Shown: positions 1 to 5,259 of the stretch, one piece after another
Layout: each line of letters opens with the position of its first letter
How positions within the stretch are numbered: the first letter of the stretch is position 1
NCBI GenBank assembly: GCA_947461805.1
Contig: CANHMJ010000070.1
Coordinates: forward strand, 1 to 7,233
Length of the DNA: 7,233 nucleotides
Source: Burkholderiaceae bacterium
GTDB taxonomy: Bacteria; Pseudomonadota; Gammaproteobacteria; Burkholderiales; Burkholderiaceae
Direction of reading: 5' to 3'
Program-made: the position numbers and the translations under genes
Notes under the pieces: model-generated
Told to the model about the DNA's origin: nothing
Databases searched by the model: none
What the model saw: only the letters and a program-made list of their open reading frames with translations

Positions 1-43
1 ATTCAGCAAGGCGGTCTAGCAGCGATTTATCGGGGTCAGGCAT
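1..43 (-). CDS. Probable CorC/HlyC-family (YbeX-like) protein, N-terminal 14 codons only
   Basis: An ATG at 43 opens a frame that runs off the left edge and reads MPDPDKSLLDRLAE. The short serine-leucine-leucine-aspartate-arginine-leucine stretch resembles the N-terminus of betaproteobacterial CorC/YbeX-type CBS-domain proteins. The place, 43 bases downstream of ybeY on the same strand, is where corC/ybeX sits in E. coli and many other proteobacteria. CorC-type proteins carry paired CBS domains and a CorC_HlyC domain and are linked to Mg/Co efflux or ribosome-related functions; none of those domains is visible here. There is no good Shine-Dalgarno sequence before the ATG. The identity rests mainly on gene order, so the call is tentative. 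Confidence 0.5.
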   Translation of the reverse strand, partial: MPDPDKSLLDRLAE

Positions 44-86
44 ACAAATAGAATAGCGTAGAACAATGTCAACTAAAAAAATGGGC

Positions 87-569
87 TTAATTTATAACGT
101 AAGGGTCTGAAAAACCTAGGGTTTTCAGAATAGCCATTTCACGTGCCTCCATTACCTTGGCACCCTGCTGCGTCATGTGGTCAAGGCCGGCAGCATGTAG
201 GCAACCATGCACTACGAGATGGGCTAAATGGGCTTTGAGTGCTTTACCTTGGTCGCGCGCTTCACTAGTGACAACCGGCATGCACAGCACGATATCGGCC
301 GTCAGCTCACCTTGGCTAATTTCATACGTGAAGGTAAGCACATTCGTGGCGTAGGGCTTCGTTCTAAATTGGCTATTGAGCGCTTGCCCTTCGGCGCGAT
401 TCACAAAACGCACCGTTAGATTGCCGGGACGATTGACACTCGCACGGACCCATTTCTTGATGAGGGCGCTGGATGCCAATGCACTCACTTTTTTCTCGAG
501 TGCGGGGCTGGCGTATTGAATCTCGATAGCACACGATGTTACTTTGGATGAGGCGCTATTGGCGGACAT
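87..569 (-). CDS. ybeY: Endoribonuclease / rRNA maturation factor YbeY
   Basis: YbeY is a zinc-dependent single-strand endoribonuclease that acts in 16S rRNA 3'-end maturation and late ribosome quality control in the cytoplasm. The 160-residue product has the diagnostic zinc motif with His121, His125 and His131 in the order H-G-x-x-H-x-x-G-x-D-H. It also has the conserved upstream element around residues 65-80 (LNSQFR...YATNVLTF), which family members usually show as LN..FR..DYATNVLSF. Length is normal for the family. The ATG at 569 lies 5 bases after the miaB stop, so the two genes are almost certainly co-transcribed and perhaps translationally coupled; no strong Shine-Dalgarno sequence is seen. 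The usual partner gene phoH/ybeZ is missing from between them. Confidence 0.95.
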   Translation of the reverse strand: MSANSASSKVTSCAIEIQYASPALEKKVSALASSALIKKWVRASVNRPGNLTVRFVNRAEGQALNSQFRTKPYATNVLTFTYEISQGELTADIVLCMPVVTSEARDQGKALKAHLAHLVVHGCLHAAGLDHMTQQGAKVMEAREMAILKTLGFSDPYVIN

Positions 570-574
570 AAAGA

Positions 575-1921
575 CTAATGTACGAGTGCGTTGATACGCT
601 CGCCACGCAGGGTATGCGCCAATACTTCCGTGATGCGAATATCCATCATCGTCCCGATTAAGGAATCCATCTCCGAAATAGCCGCTGGAATATGAATCAC
701 GCGGTTGTTTTCAGTACGGCCTTGCAAGTTAATGCCGTCTTTGGCGATGCCTTCAATCAGAACGCACTCTTCTTTGCCCAGCATTGCTTTACTAATCCGC
801 TCTGCCTGAGTATCAATTAATGCCAATAAGGTCTGCAGGCGTTTGAGTTTGACCGCGTACGGGGTGTCGTCTGCCAGATTAGCCGCCGGGGTGCCAGGGC
901 GGGGACTGAAGATAAAGCAATAACTGTTATCAAATTGCAATTCGGTCACAAGGTTTAAGAGCTTGTCAAAATCGGCATCGGTTTCCCCGGGGAAGCCAAC
1001 AATAAAATCACTGGAAAGGCAAAGGTCGGGGCGTACCGCACGCATGCGGCGAATAATGCTCTTGAATTCCAAGGCGGTATAACCTCGCTTCATCGCCGAT
1101 AAAACGGAATCAGAGGCGTGCTGCACCGGCAGATGCAGATGACTAACTAATTTGGGTACTTTTGCATACACATCGATTAGGCGTTGCGTAAATTCTTTGG
1201 GGTGGCTGGTAGTAAAGCGAATGCGCTCAACTCCGGGTATCTCGGCGATGTACTCAATCAAAAGCGCAAAATCGGCAAGCTCATTACTGCTACCCATCTT
1301 ACCTACGTAGGCATTCACGTTTTGACCCAGTAATACGATTTCTTTAACGCCTTGTGCGGCAAGCCCTGCAACTTCGGTGAGTACATCATCAAAGGGGCGC
1401 GATACTTCCTCGCCGCGGGTATAGGGCACAACGCAGTAGCTACAGTATTTTGAGCAGCCTTCCATGATGGACACAAAGGCAGAGCCACGGGTCTGCCGTG
1501 ATGCGGGCAGATGATCGAATTTCTCAATCTCCGGAAAGGAGATATCCACCTGAGAGATACCGCTGGACAATCGCTTCGCAATCAAGTCGGGCAGGCGATG
1601 CAGGGTTTGGGGACCAAAGACCACATCTACATACGGCGCGCGGCTAATGATTTGCTGCCCCTCTTGGCTCGCAACGCAGCCGCCCACACCAATCAGTAAT
1701 TCGGGCTTGAGTTTTTTTAGTTCGCGCAGACGGCCGAGGTCAGAAAATACCTTGTCTTCGGCTTTTTCCCGAATCGAGCAAGTATTGAGCAAAATGACAT
1801 CGGCTTCAGCGGGATCGTTGGTGGCTTCCATGCCGTCATTGGCATGCAAGACATCGGCCATCTTTTCCGAGTCGTACTCGTTCATTTGACAGCCAAAGGT
1901 TTTGATATACAGTTTTTTCAT
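575..1921 (-). CDS. miaB: tRNA-2-methylthio-N6-dimethylallyladenosine synthase MiaB
   Basis: MiaB is a radical-SAM methylthiotransferase that converts i6A37 to ms2i6A37 in tRNAs reading UNN codons. The 448-residue product shows the full architecture. The N-terminal UPF0004 domain has the auxiliary-cluster cysteines Cys11, Cys48 and Cys82. The radical-SAM domain has the CxxxCxxC motif at Cys156, Cys160 and Cys163 (EGCSKYCSYC). A C-terminal TRAM domain spans roughly residues 380-447. The N-terminus (MKKLYIKTFGCQMNEYDSEK) is typical of MiaB rather than of RimO or MtaB. Length fits the family (about 440-475). The start is ATG at 1921, with no strong Shine-Dalgarno sequence. It heads the miaB-ybeY-corC-like series and diverges from the repeat-protein gene at 2022. 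Confidence 0.97.
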   Translation of the reverse strand: MKKLYIKTFGCQMNEYDSEKMADVLHANDGMEATNDPAEADVILLNTCSIREKAEDKVFSDLGRLRELKKLKPELLIGVGGCVASQEGQQIISRAPYVDVVFGPQTLHRLPDLIAKRLSSGISQVDISFPEIEKFDHLPASRQTRGSAFVSIMEGCSKYCSYCVVPYTRGEEVSRPFDDVLTEVAGLAAQGVKEIVLLGQNVNAYVGKMGSSNELADFALLIEYIAEIPGVERIRFTTSHPKEFTQRLIDVYAKVPKLVSHLHLPVQHASDSVLSAMKRGYTALEFKSIIRRMRAVRPDLCLSSDFIVGFPGETDADFDKLLNLVTELQFDNSYCFIFSPRPGTPAANLADDTPYAVKLKRLQTLLALIDTQAERISKAMLGKEECVLIEGIAKDGINLQGRTENNRVIHIPAAISEMDSLIGTMMDIRITEVLAHTLRGERINALVH

Positions 1922-2021
1922 ATGCCGTTTCAGGTTTATAACTGGGGGCGAGTTGCAATTTTACGGGAAATCAGCCGTTAGCTAGCAAAAAGACAGCGAC
2001 TGCCCGTAAGATAGATGAACC
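1922..2021. promoter_or_regulatory. Divergent intergenic region between miaB and the repeat-protein gene, with an inverted repeat
   Basis: These 100 bases must hold the start signals for two divergent transcription units. I could not find a convincing -35/-10 pair for either direction: a TATAAA on the minus strand near the miaB start and a TTGCAA near the middle are not correctly spaced. The only structured element is an inverted repeat, TTACGGG at 1961-1967 and CCCGTAA at 2003-2009, with 35 bases between the arms. The spacer contains the palindrome GCTAGC at 1981-1986. This could be an operator or chance. Confidence 0.3.
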
Positions 2022-2336
2022 ATGAGAAGACTCCTTCATCTTTTTGCACTGCTTTTATTGGCTGCCGGTGGTATGCAGGCGATTGCAGCCCCGATTTACA
2101 TCACAAGTTACCCATCTGAGGCGAACGCCAAGGTATTTGTGACGCAATACAAGTCCGAGGCCAATTGCATTGTGTATGAAACACCCTACCAAAGTGAGAA
2201 TGATCCGGGTGTCTGGTTCTTCACTAAATACAAAAGCGATGCACGGGCTCGCATTTACTACACCCAATACAAATCAGAGGCAGATTTAGTGGTGTATTTC
2301 ACCAAGTACAAAAGCGAGGCGCGTTGCCGTTACTAA
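2022..2336 (+). CDS. Small secreted tandem-repeat protein (DUF6150-like), function unknown
   Basis: The 104-residue product starts with a clear signal peptide: MRR, a leucine/alanine-rich core to about residue 17, and an AxA-like cleavage site near residues 20-23. It is therefore probably exported to the periplasm or outside. Everything after it is six consecutive repeats of 13-14 residues (25-37, 38-50, 51-64, 65-77, 78-90, 91-104). The pattern is [V/I]-[Y/F]-x-T-x-Y-[K/P/Q]-S-[E/D], usually followed by Ala and then three variable residues. Alternating aromatic and polar residues suggest short beta strands with a serine-acid turn, so a small beta-repeat fold is likely. The pattern resembles proteins annotated as DUF6150; I recall this from memory and have not checked it. 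Two cysteines (Cys49, Cys102) could form a disulfide. The ATG at 2022 gives a complete signal peptide, which supports the start. The MOSC gene follows directly. Confidence 0.8.
   Translation: MRRLLHLFALLLLAAGGMQAIAAPIYITSYPSEANAKVFVTQYKSEANCIVYETPYQSENDPGVWFFTKYKSDARARIYYTQYKSEADLVVYFTKYKSEARCRY
2094..2333 (+). repeat. Six in-frame tandem repeats of about 39 bases encoding a 13-residue unit
   Basis: The region encodes residues 25-104 of the repeat protein. Five units have 13 residues and one (residues 51-64) has 14. At DNA level the copies differ mainly in codon choice: TACAAGTCCGAG, TACAAAAGCGAT, TACAAATCAGAG and TACAAAAGCGAG all encode Y-K-S-[E/D]. This pattern suggests old duplications kept at protein level, not a recent slippage array. 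The third unit is the most divergent (PYQSENDPGV). Confidence 0.85.
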
Positions 2337-2338
2337 CA

Positions 2339-2959
2339 ATGAAACTGATTTCAATCAATAGTGGAAAAGTAGGTCCCTTATTTGCGAACCAGCACCTCGA
2401 CCGCACCGTGGTGATGTCCGGTATTAAAAAGAACAGCATCAGTCACATCAGCCAAATCAGCCAGCAAAACCCAGTCGACATCAATGCCTTGGGTGTGGTT
2501 GGTGACGAGCAGGCCGACCCTACCGTGCATGGCGGAATTGAGAAAGCCATTTACGCTTATCCACACGAGCACTACCCATTTTGGAATGCGCTTTTATCGC
2601 GTGAACTAAAAAAACCAATGGATTTACAGCCTGGGGCAATGGGCGAAAACTTCACCATCACTGGCTTATTGGAAGCGGAGGTGTATGTGGGCGATACCTT
2701 GCAGATTGGCGATCTGGAATTTTTGGTGACCAAATTACGTGAGCCGTGTTTTAAATTTAATGCGCGCATGGGCTATAAAGGCGCGGCAAAAGCAATGTTG
2801 CAATCGGGGTATTGCGGCTGGTATATGCGGGTCATCACCCCCGGAACACTGAATGCTGGCAGCACAATAAACCACCGACCAGGAAGGCAAGAAACCGCGA
2901 TCGCTGATCAAGTGCGTGCAATTGCGAAGCGAGACATGCAAGGCGATTTGTGGGACTAG
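2339..2959 (+). CDS. YiiM-like MOSC-domain protein
   Basis: MOSC domains handle molybdenum cofactor or sulfur via a conserved cysteine. E. coli YiiM, the closest named family, confers resistance to N-hydroxylated bases such as 6-N-hydroxylaminopurine. From the ATG at 2339 the product has 206 residues. Typical blocks are GDEQADPTVHGG (55-66), YAYPHEHYPFW (72-82), the GENF...GL segment (102-110), V-Y-V-G-D (115-119) and the conserved cysteine Cys137 in REPCFK. Residues 159-167 (CGWYMRVIT) match the usual GWY/GWL block. A longer reading from TTG at 2324 is open and has GAGG four bases before it, but it overlaps the upstream gene by 13 bases. MKLISINSG is the more natural N-terminus, so I prefer ATG. 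The upstream stop ends two bases before it, so co-transcription is likely. It is shorter than YiiM, lacking part of that protein's C-terminal extension. Confidence 0.88.
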   Translation: MKLISINSGKVGPLFANQHLDRTVVMSGIKKNSISHISQISQQNPVDINALGVVGDEQADPTVHGGIEKAIYAYPHEHYPFWNALLSRELKKPMDLQPGAMGENFTITGLLEAEVYVGDTLQIGDLEFLVTKLREPCFKFNARMGYKGAAKAMLQSGYCGWYMRVITPGTLNAGSTINHRPGRQETAIADQVRAIAKRDMQGDLWD

Positions 2960-2966
2960 CGCCCCT

Positions 2967-2999
2967 AAGAAAAAAGCCACCGCAGGGCTGCAGTGGCTT
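2967..2999 (-). terminator. Rho-independent terminator of the tRNA-Met gene
   Basis: An inverted repeat spans 2974-2999: AAGCCAC (2974-2980) pairs with GTGGCTT (2993-2999), and GCAG (2982-2985) can pair with CTGC (2988-2991) after one C/A mismatch. Read on the minus strand, the hairpin is followed by a T-rich run (CTTTTTTCTT, overlapping the stem foot and running to 2967). It lies 8 bases after the encoded CCA of the tRNA. On the plus strand the sequence after the hairpin is not T-rich, so it probably ends the tRNA transcript rather than that of the convergent MOSC gene, although the hairpin would also form in that RNA. Confidence 0.85.
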
Positions 3000-3006
3000 C
3001 TAAATG

Positions 3007-3083
3007 TGGTGGCGATTCAGGGATTCGAACCCCGGACCTGTGGATTATGATTCCATCGCTCTAACCAACTGAGCTAAATCGCC
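3007..3083 (-). tRNA. tRNA-Met (anticodon CAT), probably elongator type
   Basis: The minus strand folds as a complete cloverleaf of 77 bases with the 3' CCA encoded. The acceptor stem is GGCGATT/AATCGCC with discriminator A. The D arm is GCTC...GAGC. The anticodon stem is ATGGA/TCCAC, with a 7-base loop ATCATAA carrying CAT at 3047-3049. The T arm is CGGGG-TTCGAAT-CCCTG. An A-C mismatch at the top of the anticodon stem (27-43) is the only defect. The first base pair is a true G-C, unlike initiator tRNA. CAT could also mark the lysidine-modified Ile2 tRNA; the 4-69 and 5-68 pairs here (G-C, A-T) differ from the C-G pairs I recall as TilS determinants in E. coli, so Met is favoured. Confidence 0.93.
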
Positions 3084-3091
3084 GAACTGGC

Positions 3092-3097
3092 ATTGTA
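3092..3097 (-). promoter_or_regulatory. Candidate -10 element for tRNA-Met
   Basis: On the minus strand TACAAT (one mismatch to TATAAT) ends 8 bases before the first base of the tRNA. Transcription would begin at or very near the mature 5' end. The hexamer 17 bases upstream (TCACCA) is a poor -35, so the promoter would depend on another feature. Two near-identical direct repeats lie just upstream at 3115-3151. Confidence 0.4.
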
Positions 3098-3114
3098 GCA
3101 AAGAGTACTTATTC

Positions 3115-3151
3115 TGGTGATATTGCCAATAAAGGACTTGGTTATATTGCC
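3115..3151. repeat. Pair of 13-base direct repeats upstream of tRNA-Met
   Basis: TGGTGATATTGCC (3115-3127) and TGGTTATATTGCC (3139-3151) match at 12 of 13 positions and start 24 bases apart. They lie between the end of pagP and the tRNA promoter. They could be a binding site for a regulator, a local duplication or chance. The surrounding region (3084-3201) holds no gene that I can see. Confidence 0.5.
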
Positions 3152-3170
3152 TTCCTGCGGGGCTAGGAAG
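3151..3170. other. Short inverted repeat between pagP and tRNA-Met
   Basis: CTTCCT (3151-3156) and AGGAAG (3165-3170) form a 6-base-pair stem with an 8-base loop. It lies about 30 bases downstream of the pagP stop codon. There is no T-run after it on either strand, so it is not a classical intrinsic terminator. It could protect the pagP mRNA 3' end or aid factor-dependent termination. Confidence 0.3.
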
Positions 3171-3201
3171 CTAACAGCAGTGACTCTTTCAGGCTGGCAT
3201 A

Positions 3202-3747
3202 TTAGTTAAATGACCATTTGGCCCAGGTAAAGAGTACATTTCCAAAGCCATCTCCTCCCGGTACAAATGCTGTTTGCAGACTGGCATTTTTGTAGCTGAT
3301 TGATCCAACTGGCAATACACCGGGGAAAGGAGTGTAGTTATTGATGTCATGCCGGGACATGATAAAAACCGTTGCACCCGCACCGATTTTCCAGTCACCA
3401 TTATTTGAGAGGTTCCAACTCGGGATCCAGGCGTAACCAGCCATGTACTGATAGATGCCATGGGAATCCTTGAAGGTCATGCCATAAATGCCTTCCCAAT
3501 TATTGTTCTTGTTGTAGTAGCCTTTTCCAACGCCGATGCCTAGCGGAATATCCGTATATTGACTAATTTTTTCTGGAGAGTATGCGTAAGGCATGTGATA
3601 GGTATACAGAGGCACATACAACTCCCAATCGCCTTTATCAATGATCGTGTTGAAACGCGTTTTTGTATTATCAAGAAAAGAAGTAGAGGCGTGGGCATGC
3701 ACACACGGAATTGCGAATAGAAAAAATAGGACAAGAAATTGACGCAT
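3202..3747 (-). CDS. pagP: Lipid A palmitoyltransferase PagP
   Basis: PagP is an outer-membrane eight-stranded beta-barrel enzyme that moves an acyl chain (palmitate in E. coli) from phospholipid to lipid A, strengthening the outer membrane against cationic peptides. From ATG at 3747 the product has 181 residues. It begins with a signal peptide (MRQFLVLFFLFAIPCVHAHA) cut near residue 20. Blocks shared with E. coli PagP include DWELYVPLYTYH (40-51), NWEGIYGMTFKDS (83-95), GYAWIPSW (104-111), LPVGSISY (145-152) and the C-terminal barrel strand GNVLFTWAKWSF. The catalytic residues correspond to His51, Asp94 and Ser95 (E. coli mature H33, D76, S77). Ala106 replaces the glycine (G88) that forms the floor of the acyl-chain ruler. 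An in-frame TTG at 3774 would add nine residues before the signal peptide; the ATG is better. It lies 129 bases after dedA, so it may have its own promoter. Confidence 0.9.
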   Translation of the reverse strand: MRQFLVLFFLFAIPCVHAHASTSFLDNTKTRFNTIIDKGDWELYVPLYTYHMPYAYSPEKISQYTDIPLGIGVGKGYYNKNNNWEGIYGMTFKDSHGIYQYMAGYAWIPSWNLSNNGDWKIGAGATVFIMSRHDINNYTPFPGVLPVGSISYKNASLQTAFVPGGDGFGNVLFTWAKWSFN

Positions 3748-3779
3748 AGAAAAGATAGATGCGAAGCAGAGCAAGTCTA

Positions 3780-3808
3780 ATTATCCCGCTCGAAGTTCTA
3801 AATTAAAA
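3780..3808 (-). promoter_or_regulatory. Candidate promoter for pagP
   Basis: On the minus strand GATAAT (3780-3785) is a fair -10 and lies 32 bases upstream of the pagP ATG. Seventeen bases further upstream is TTTTAA (3803-3808), a weak -35 with 3 of 6 matches. The AT-rich run around it may help. I see no clear PhoP-type GTTTA direct repeat, so control like that of enterobacterial pagP is not supported by the sequence. Confidence 0.35.
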
Positions 3809-3876
3809 AACGGGTAAATTCTGGGCCTATTGATTCGCATTGCCCTGCCCACGTAAAATTGGGCTATTACCATGAA

Positions 3877-4536
3877 CTAAAGTGCGCCGCGCCGCGCCTG
3901 AATTTTTTTGAACATTTCTTTACTAAAGATCCAGAGCGCTGGCAGGCCAGGAATAATGATCATTGCCAGAGCTACCAGAGAGAAATTGGCTTTTACCCAA
4001 GGGTGTTCGCCAATCCAGTAGCCCAGTGCAGTTAAGCTGCAGACCCACAGAATGCCGCCAATGACATTGTAAAAAGCAAAGATAGGGTAACGCATGTGCG
4101 CAACGCCAGCCACAAAGGGAGCAAAGGTGCGGATAAAGGGCATAAAGCGACCCAAGACAATCGTGATGGGACCATACTTTTCATAAAAAGCATGCGCTTG
4201 ATCAAATGCGTTGCGATTAAACCAGCGCGAGTTTTCCCAGGAGAAGACCTTATTGCCGATGAATCGTCCGATCGAATAATTCAAGGCATCACCTAAGATG
4301 GCGGCCGTGGTGAGCAATGCCATCAGCACATATAAATCCATGCCGCCGACTGCGCACAGGGCCCCAGCCACAAAGAGCAAGGAGTCGCCTGGTAAAAAAG
4401 GCATCACCACAAAGCCAGTCTCGACAAAGATGATGGCAAACAGCAGGACGTAAATCCAAACACCCCATTCATTGGCAACGATCGCTAAGTTTTTATCGAG
4501 GTGAAGAAATAAATCGATGAGGGATGAAAATTCCAA
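3877..4536 (-). CDS. DedA-family inner-membrane protein (YqjA/YghB-like)
   Basis: DedA proteins are inner-membrane proteins related to lipid scramblases or transporters. In E. coli YqjA and YghB they support proton-motive force, cell division and envelope stress tolerance, and homologues elsewhere affect polymyxin resistance and undecaprenyl-phosphate recycling. The 219-residue product equals YghB in length. The residues reported as essential in E. coli YqjA fall at the same numbers here: Glu39 (VET), Asp51 (PGD), Arg130 and Arg136 (GRFMPFIRTF). Hydrophobic segments are at about 25-40, 50-85, 140-175 and 185-205. The start is TTG at 4536, supported by AAGGA five bases upstream, by the absence of an in-frame ATG before residue 45, and by the residue numbering. 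It is the third gene of the antiporter-dehalogenase-DedA series, 27 bases after the dehalogenase. Confidence 0.93.
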   Translation of the reverse strand: MEFSSLIDLFLHLDKNLAIVANEWGVWIYVLLFAIIFVETGFVVMPFLPGDSLLFVAGALCAVGGMDLYVLMALLTTAAILGDALNYSIGRFIGNKVFSWENSRWFNRNAFDQAHAFYEKYGPITIVLGRFMPFIRTFAPFVAGVAHMRYPIFAFYNVIGGILWVCSLTALGYWIGEHPWVKANFSLVALAMIIIPGLPALWIFSKEMFKKIQARRGAL

Positions 4537-4541
4537 GGCAA

Positions 4542-4547
4542 TCCTTT
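4542..4547 (-). promoter_or_regulatory. Shine-Dalgarno site that fixes the TTG start of the DedA gene
   Basis: On the minus strand AAAGGA lies five bases before the TTG at 4536. It is the clearest ribosome binding site in the window and lies inside the 27-base gap after the upstream gene, consistent with independent initiation on a polycistronic mRNA. Confidence 0.7.
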
Positions 4548-4563
4548 GGCGGGAGATTATCCG

Positions 4564-5247
4564 TTACGTGGGCAAGCTGGCCAGCACGTCGTTTAAATTG
4601 GCCCCAGTATAAGTGGGCTTAGGACCGATTTCTTCAAAAGGCAGATTTTGACGATTAACCCAAAACGTCGTCAGCCCAAACCACCCCGCACCAATCACAT
4701 CCCAGGCGTTACTAGATACAAAGAGAATATCTTTAGGCGCACATCCAAAATGACTGGTTAACAAACCATAACTGGCAGGGCTTACTTTGAATTGGCGTAC
4801 TTCATCAACGGAAATGACTTTATCCAATAGGCTACCGAGTTGATTCGCTTGCAGTGCCTCTGAAAGCATGGCTTCGTTGCCATTGGAGAGCACGGCCGTG
4901 GCGATCCCTGCTTTTTTAATCTGACTCAGTGTTGCTTGGCATTCTGGGAAAGCGCTTAACTTGGCATATTGCCCCATCAGTTGCGCTTCTTGATTTTGGC
5001 TTAATGGGAGTGCTAAGCGCTTACAGGAAAAACGCAGGGCTGCAATCGTGAGATCCCAGAACGATTGATAGCGCGTTGATCCCGTAGGATCGCTCATCGT
5101 AATCAGGCGGGTGTATTCAATTTGGCGATCACGCCAGAGCACACACAAGGACTGCCCATGACCTGGAAAGAGGTTTTCTGCCAAGACCCCCATCGAATAG
5201 ACATCAAGGAGGGTTCCGTAGGCATCAAATGCAATCAGCTTAGGCAT
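4564..5247 (-). CDS. Haloacid dehalogenase, type II (L-2-haloacid dehalogenase-like, HAD superfamily)
   Basis: Type II haloacid dehalogenases hydrolyse short L-2-haloalkanoic acids to D-2-hydroxy acids through an aspartyl ester; many annotated relatives have unknown natural substrates. The 227-residue product is the usual length. The active-site set known from L-DEX YL can be placed in full: nucleophile Asp8 in FDAYGTLLD, Thr12, Arg39 in LWRDRQIEYT, Ser121-Asn122 in LSNG, Lys154 and Tyr160 in FKVSPASY, and Ser178, Asn180 and Asp183 in FVSSNAWD. The arginine and the SSNAWD block separate this group from phosphatases of the same fold, so dehalogenase-like chemistry is well supported, though the true substrate is not. 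The ATG at 5247 is 12 bases after the antiporter stop. An AAGG lies 10 bases upstream, a weak site. The protein is cytoplasmic. Confidence 0.9.
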   Translation of the reverse strand: MPKLIAFDAYGTLLDVYSMGVLAENLFPGHGQSLCVLWRDRQIEYTRLITMSDPTGSTRYQSFWDLTIAALRFSCKRLALPLSQNQEAQLMGQYAKLSAFPECQATLSQIKKAGIATAVLSNGNEAMLSEALQANQLGSLLDKVISVDEVRQFKVSPASYGLLTSHFGCAPKDILFVSSNAWDVIGAGWFGLTTFWVNRQNLPFEEIGPKPTYTGANLNDVLASLPT

Positions 5248-5259
5248 GCAGGTGATGCC

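Noticed and set aside
44..72. TTGACA on the minus strand (67-72) as a -35 for a promoter between ybeY and the corC-like gene
   Set aside because: The best -10 candidates are TATTCT at only 11 bases spacing, or TATTTG at 16 bases directly abutting the ATG. The latter would start transcription inside the coding sequence. It is only possible if the true start lies further downstream.
157..419. Plus-strand open frames across ybeY
   Set aside because: They lie opposite a well-supported conserved gene, have no recognisable protein character and are shadows of its codon pattern.
3007..3083. tRNA-Met as an integration site for a mobile element
   Set aside because: There is no integrase, no duplicated tRNA 3' end and no change in gene character next to it; an ordinary terminator follows.
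3011..3083. tRNA-Ile2 (CAT, lysidine-modified) as an alternative identity
   Set aside because: The acceptor-stem pairs do not match those I recall for TilS recognition, and the overall sequence resembles elongator tRNA-Met. It cannot be fully excluded by eye.
3748..3774. TTG-initiated nine-residue extension of PagP
   Set aside because: The extension (MLCFASIFS) lies before a complete signal peptide that starts at the ATG at 3747, and no Shine-Dalgarno sequence precedes the TTG.
3838..3868. Possible terminator after dedA
   Set aside because: GCCCA and TGGGC can form a 5-base-pair stem, but no T-run follows on the minus strand. The T-run near 3805-3810 has no hairpin directly before it.
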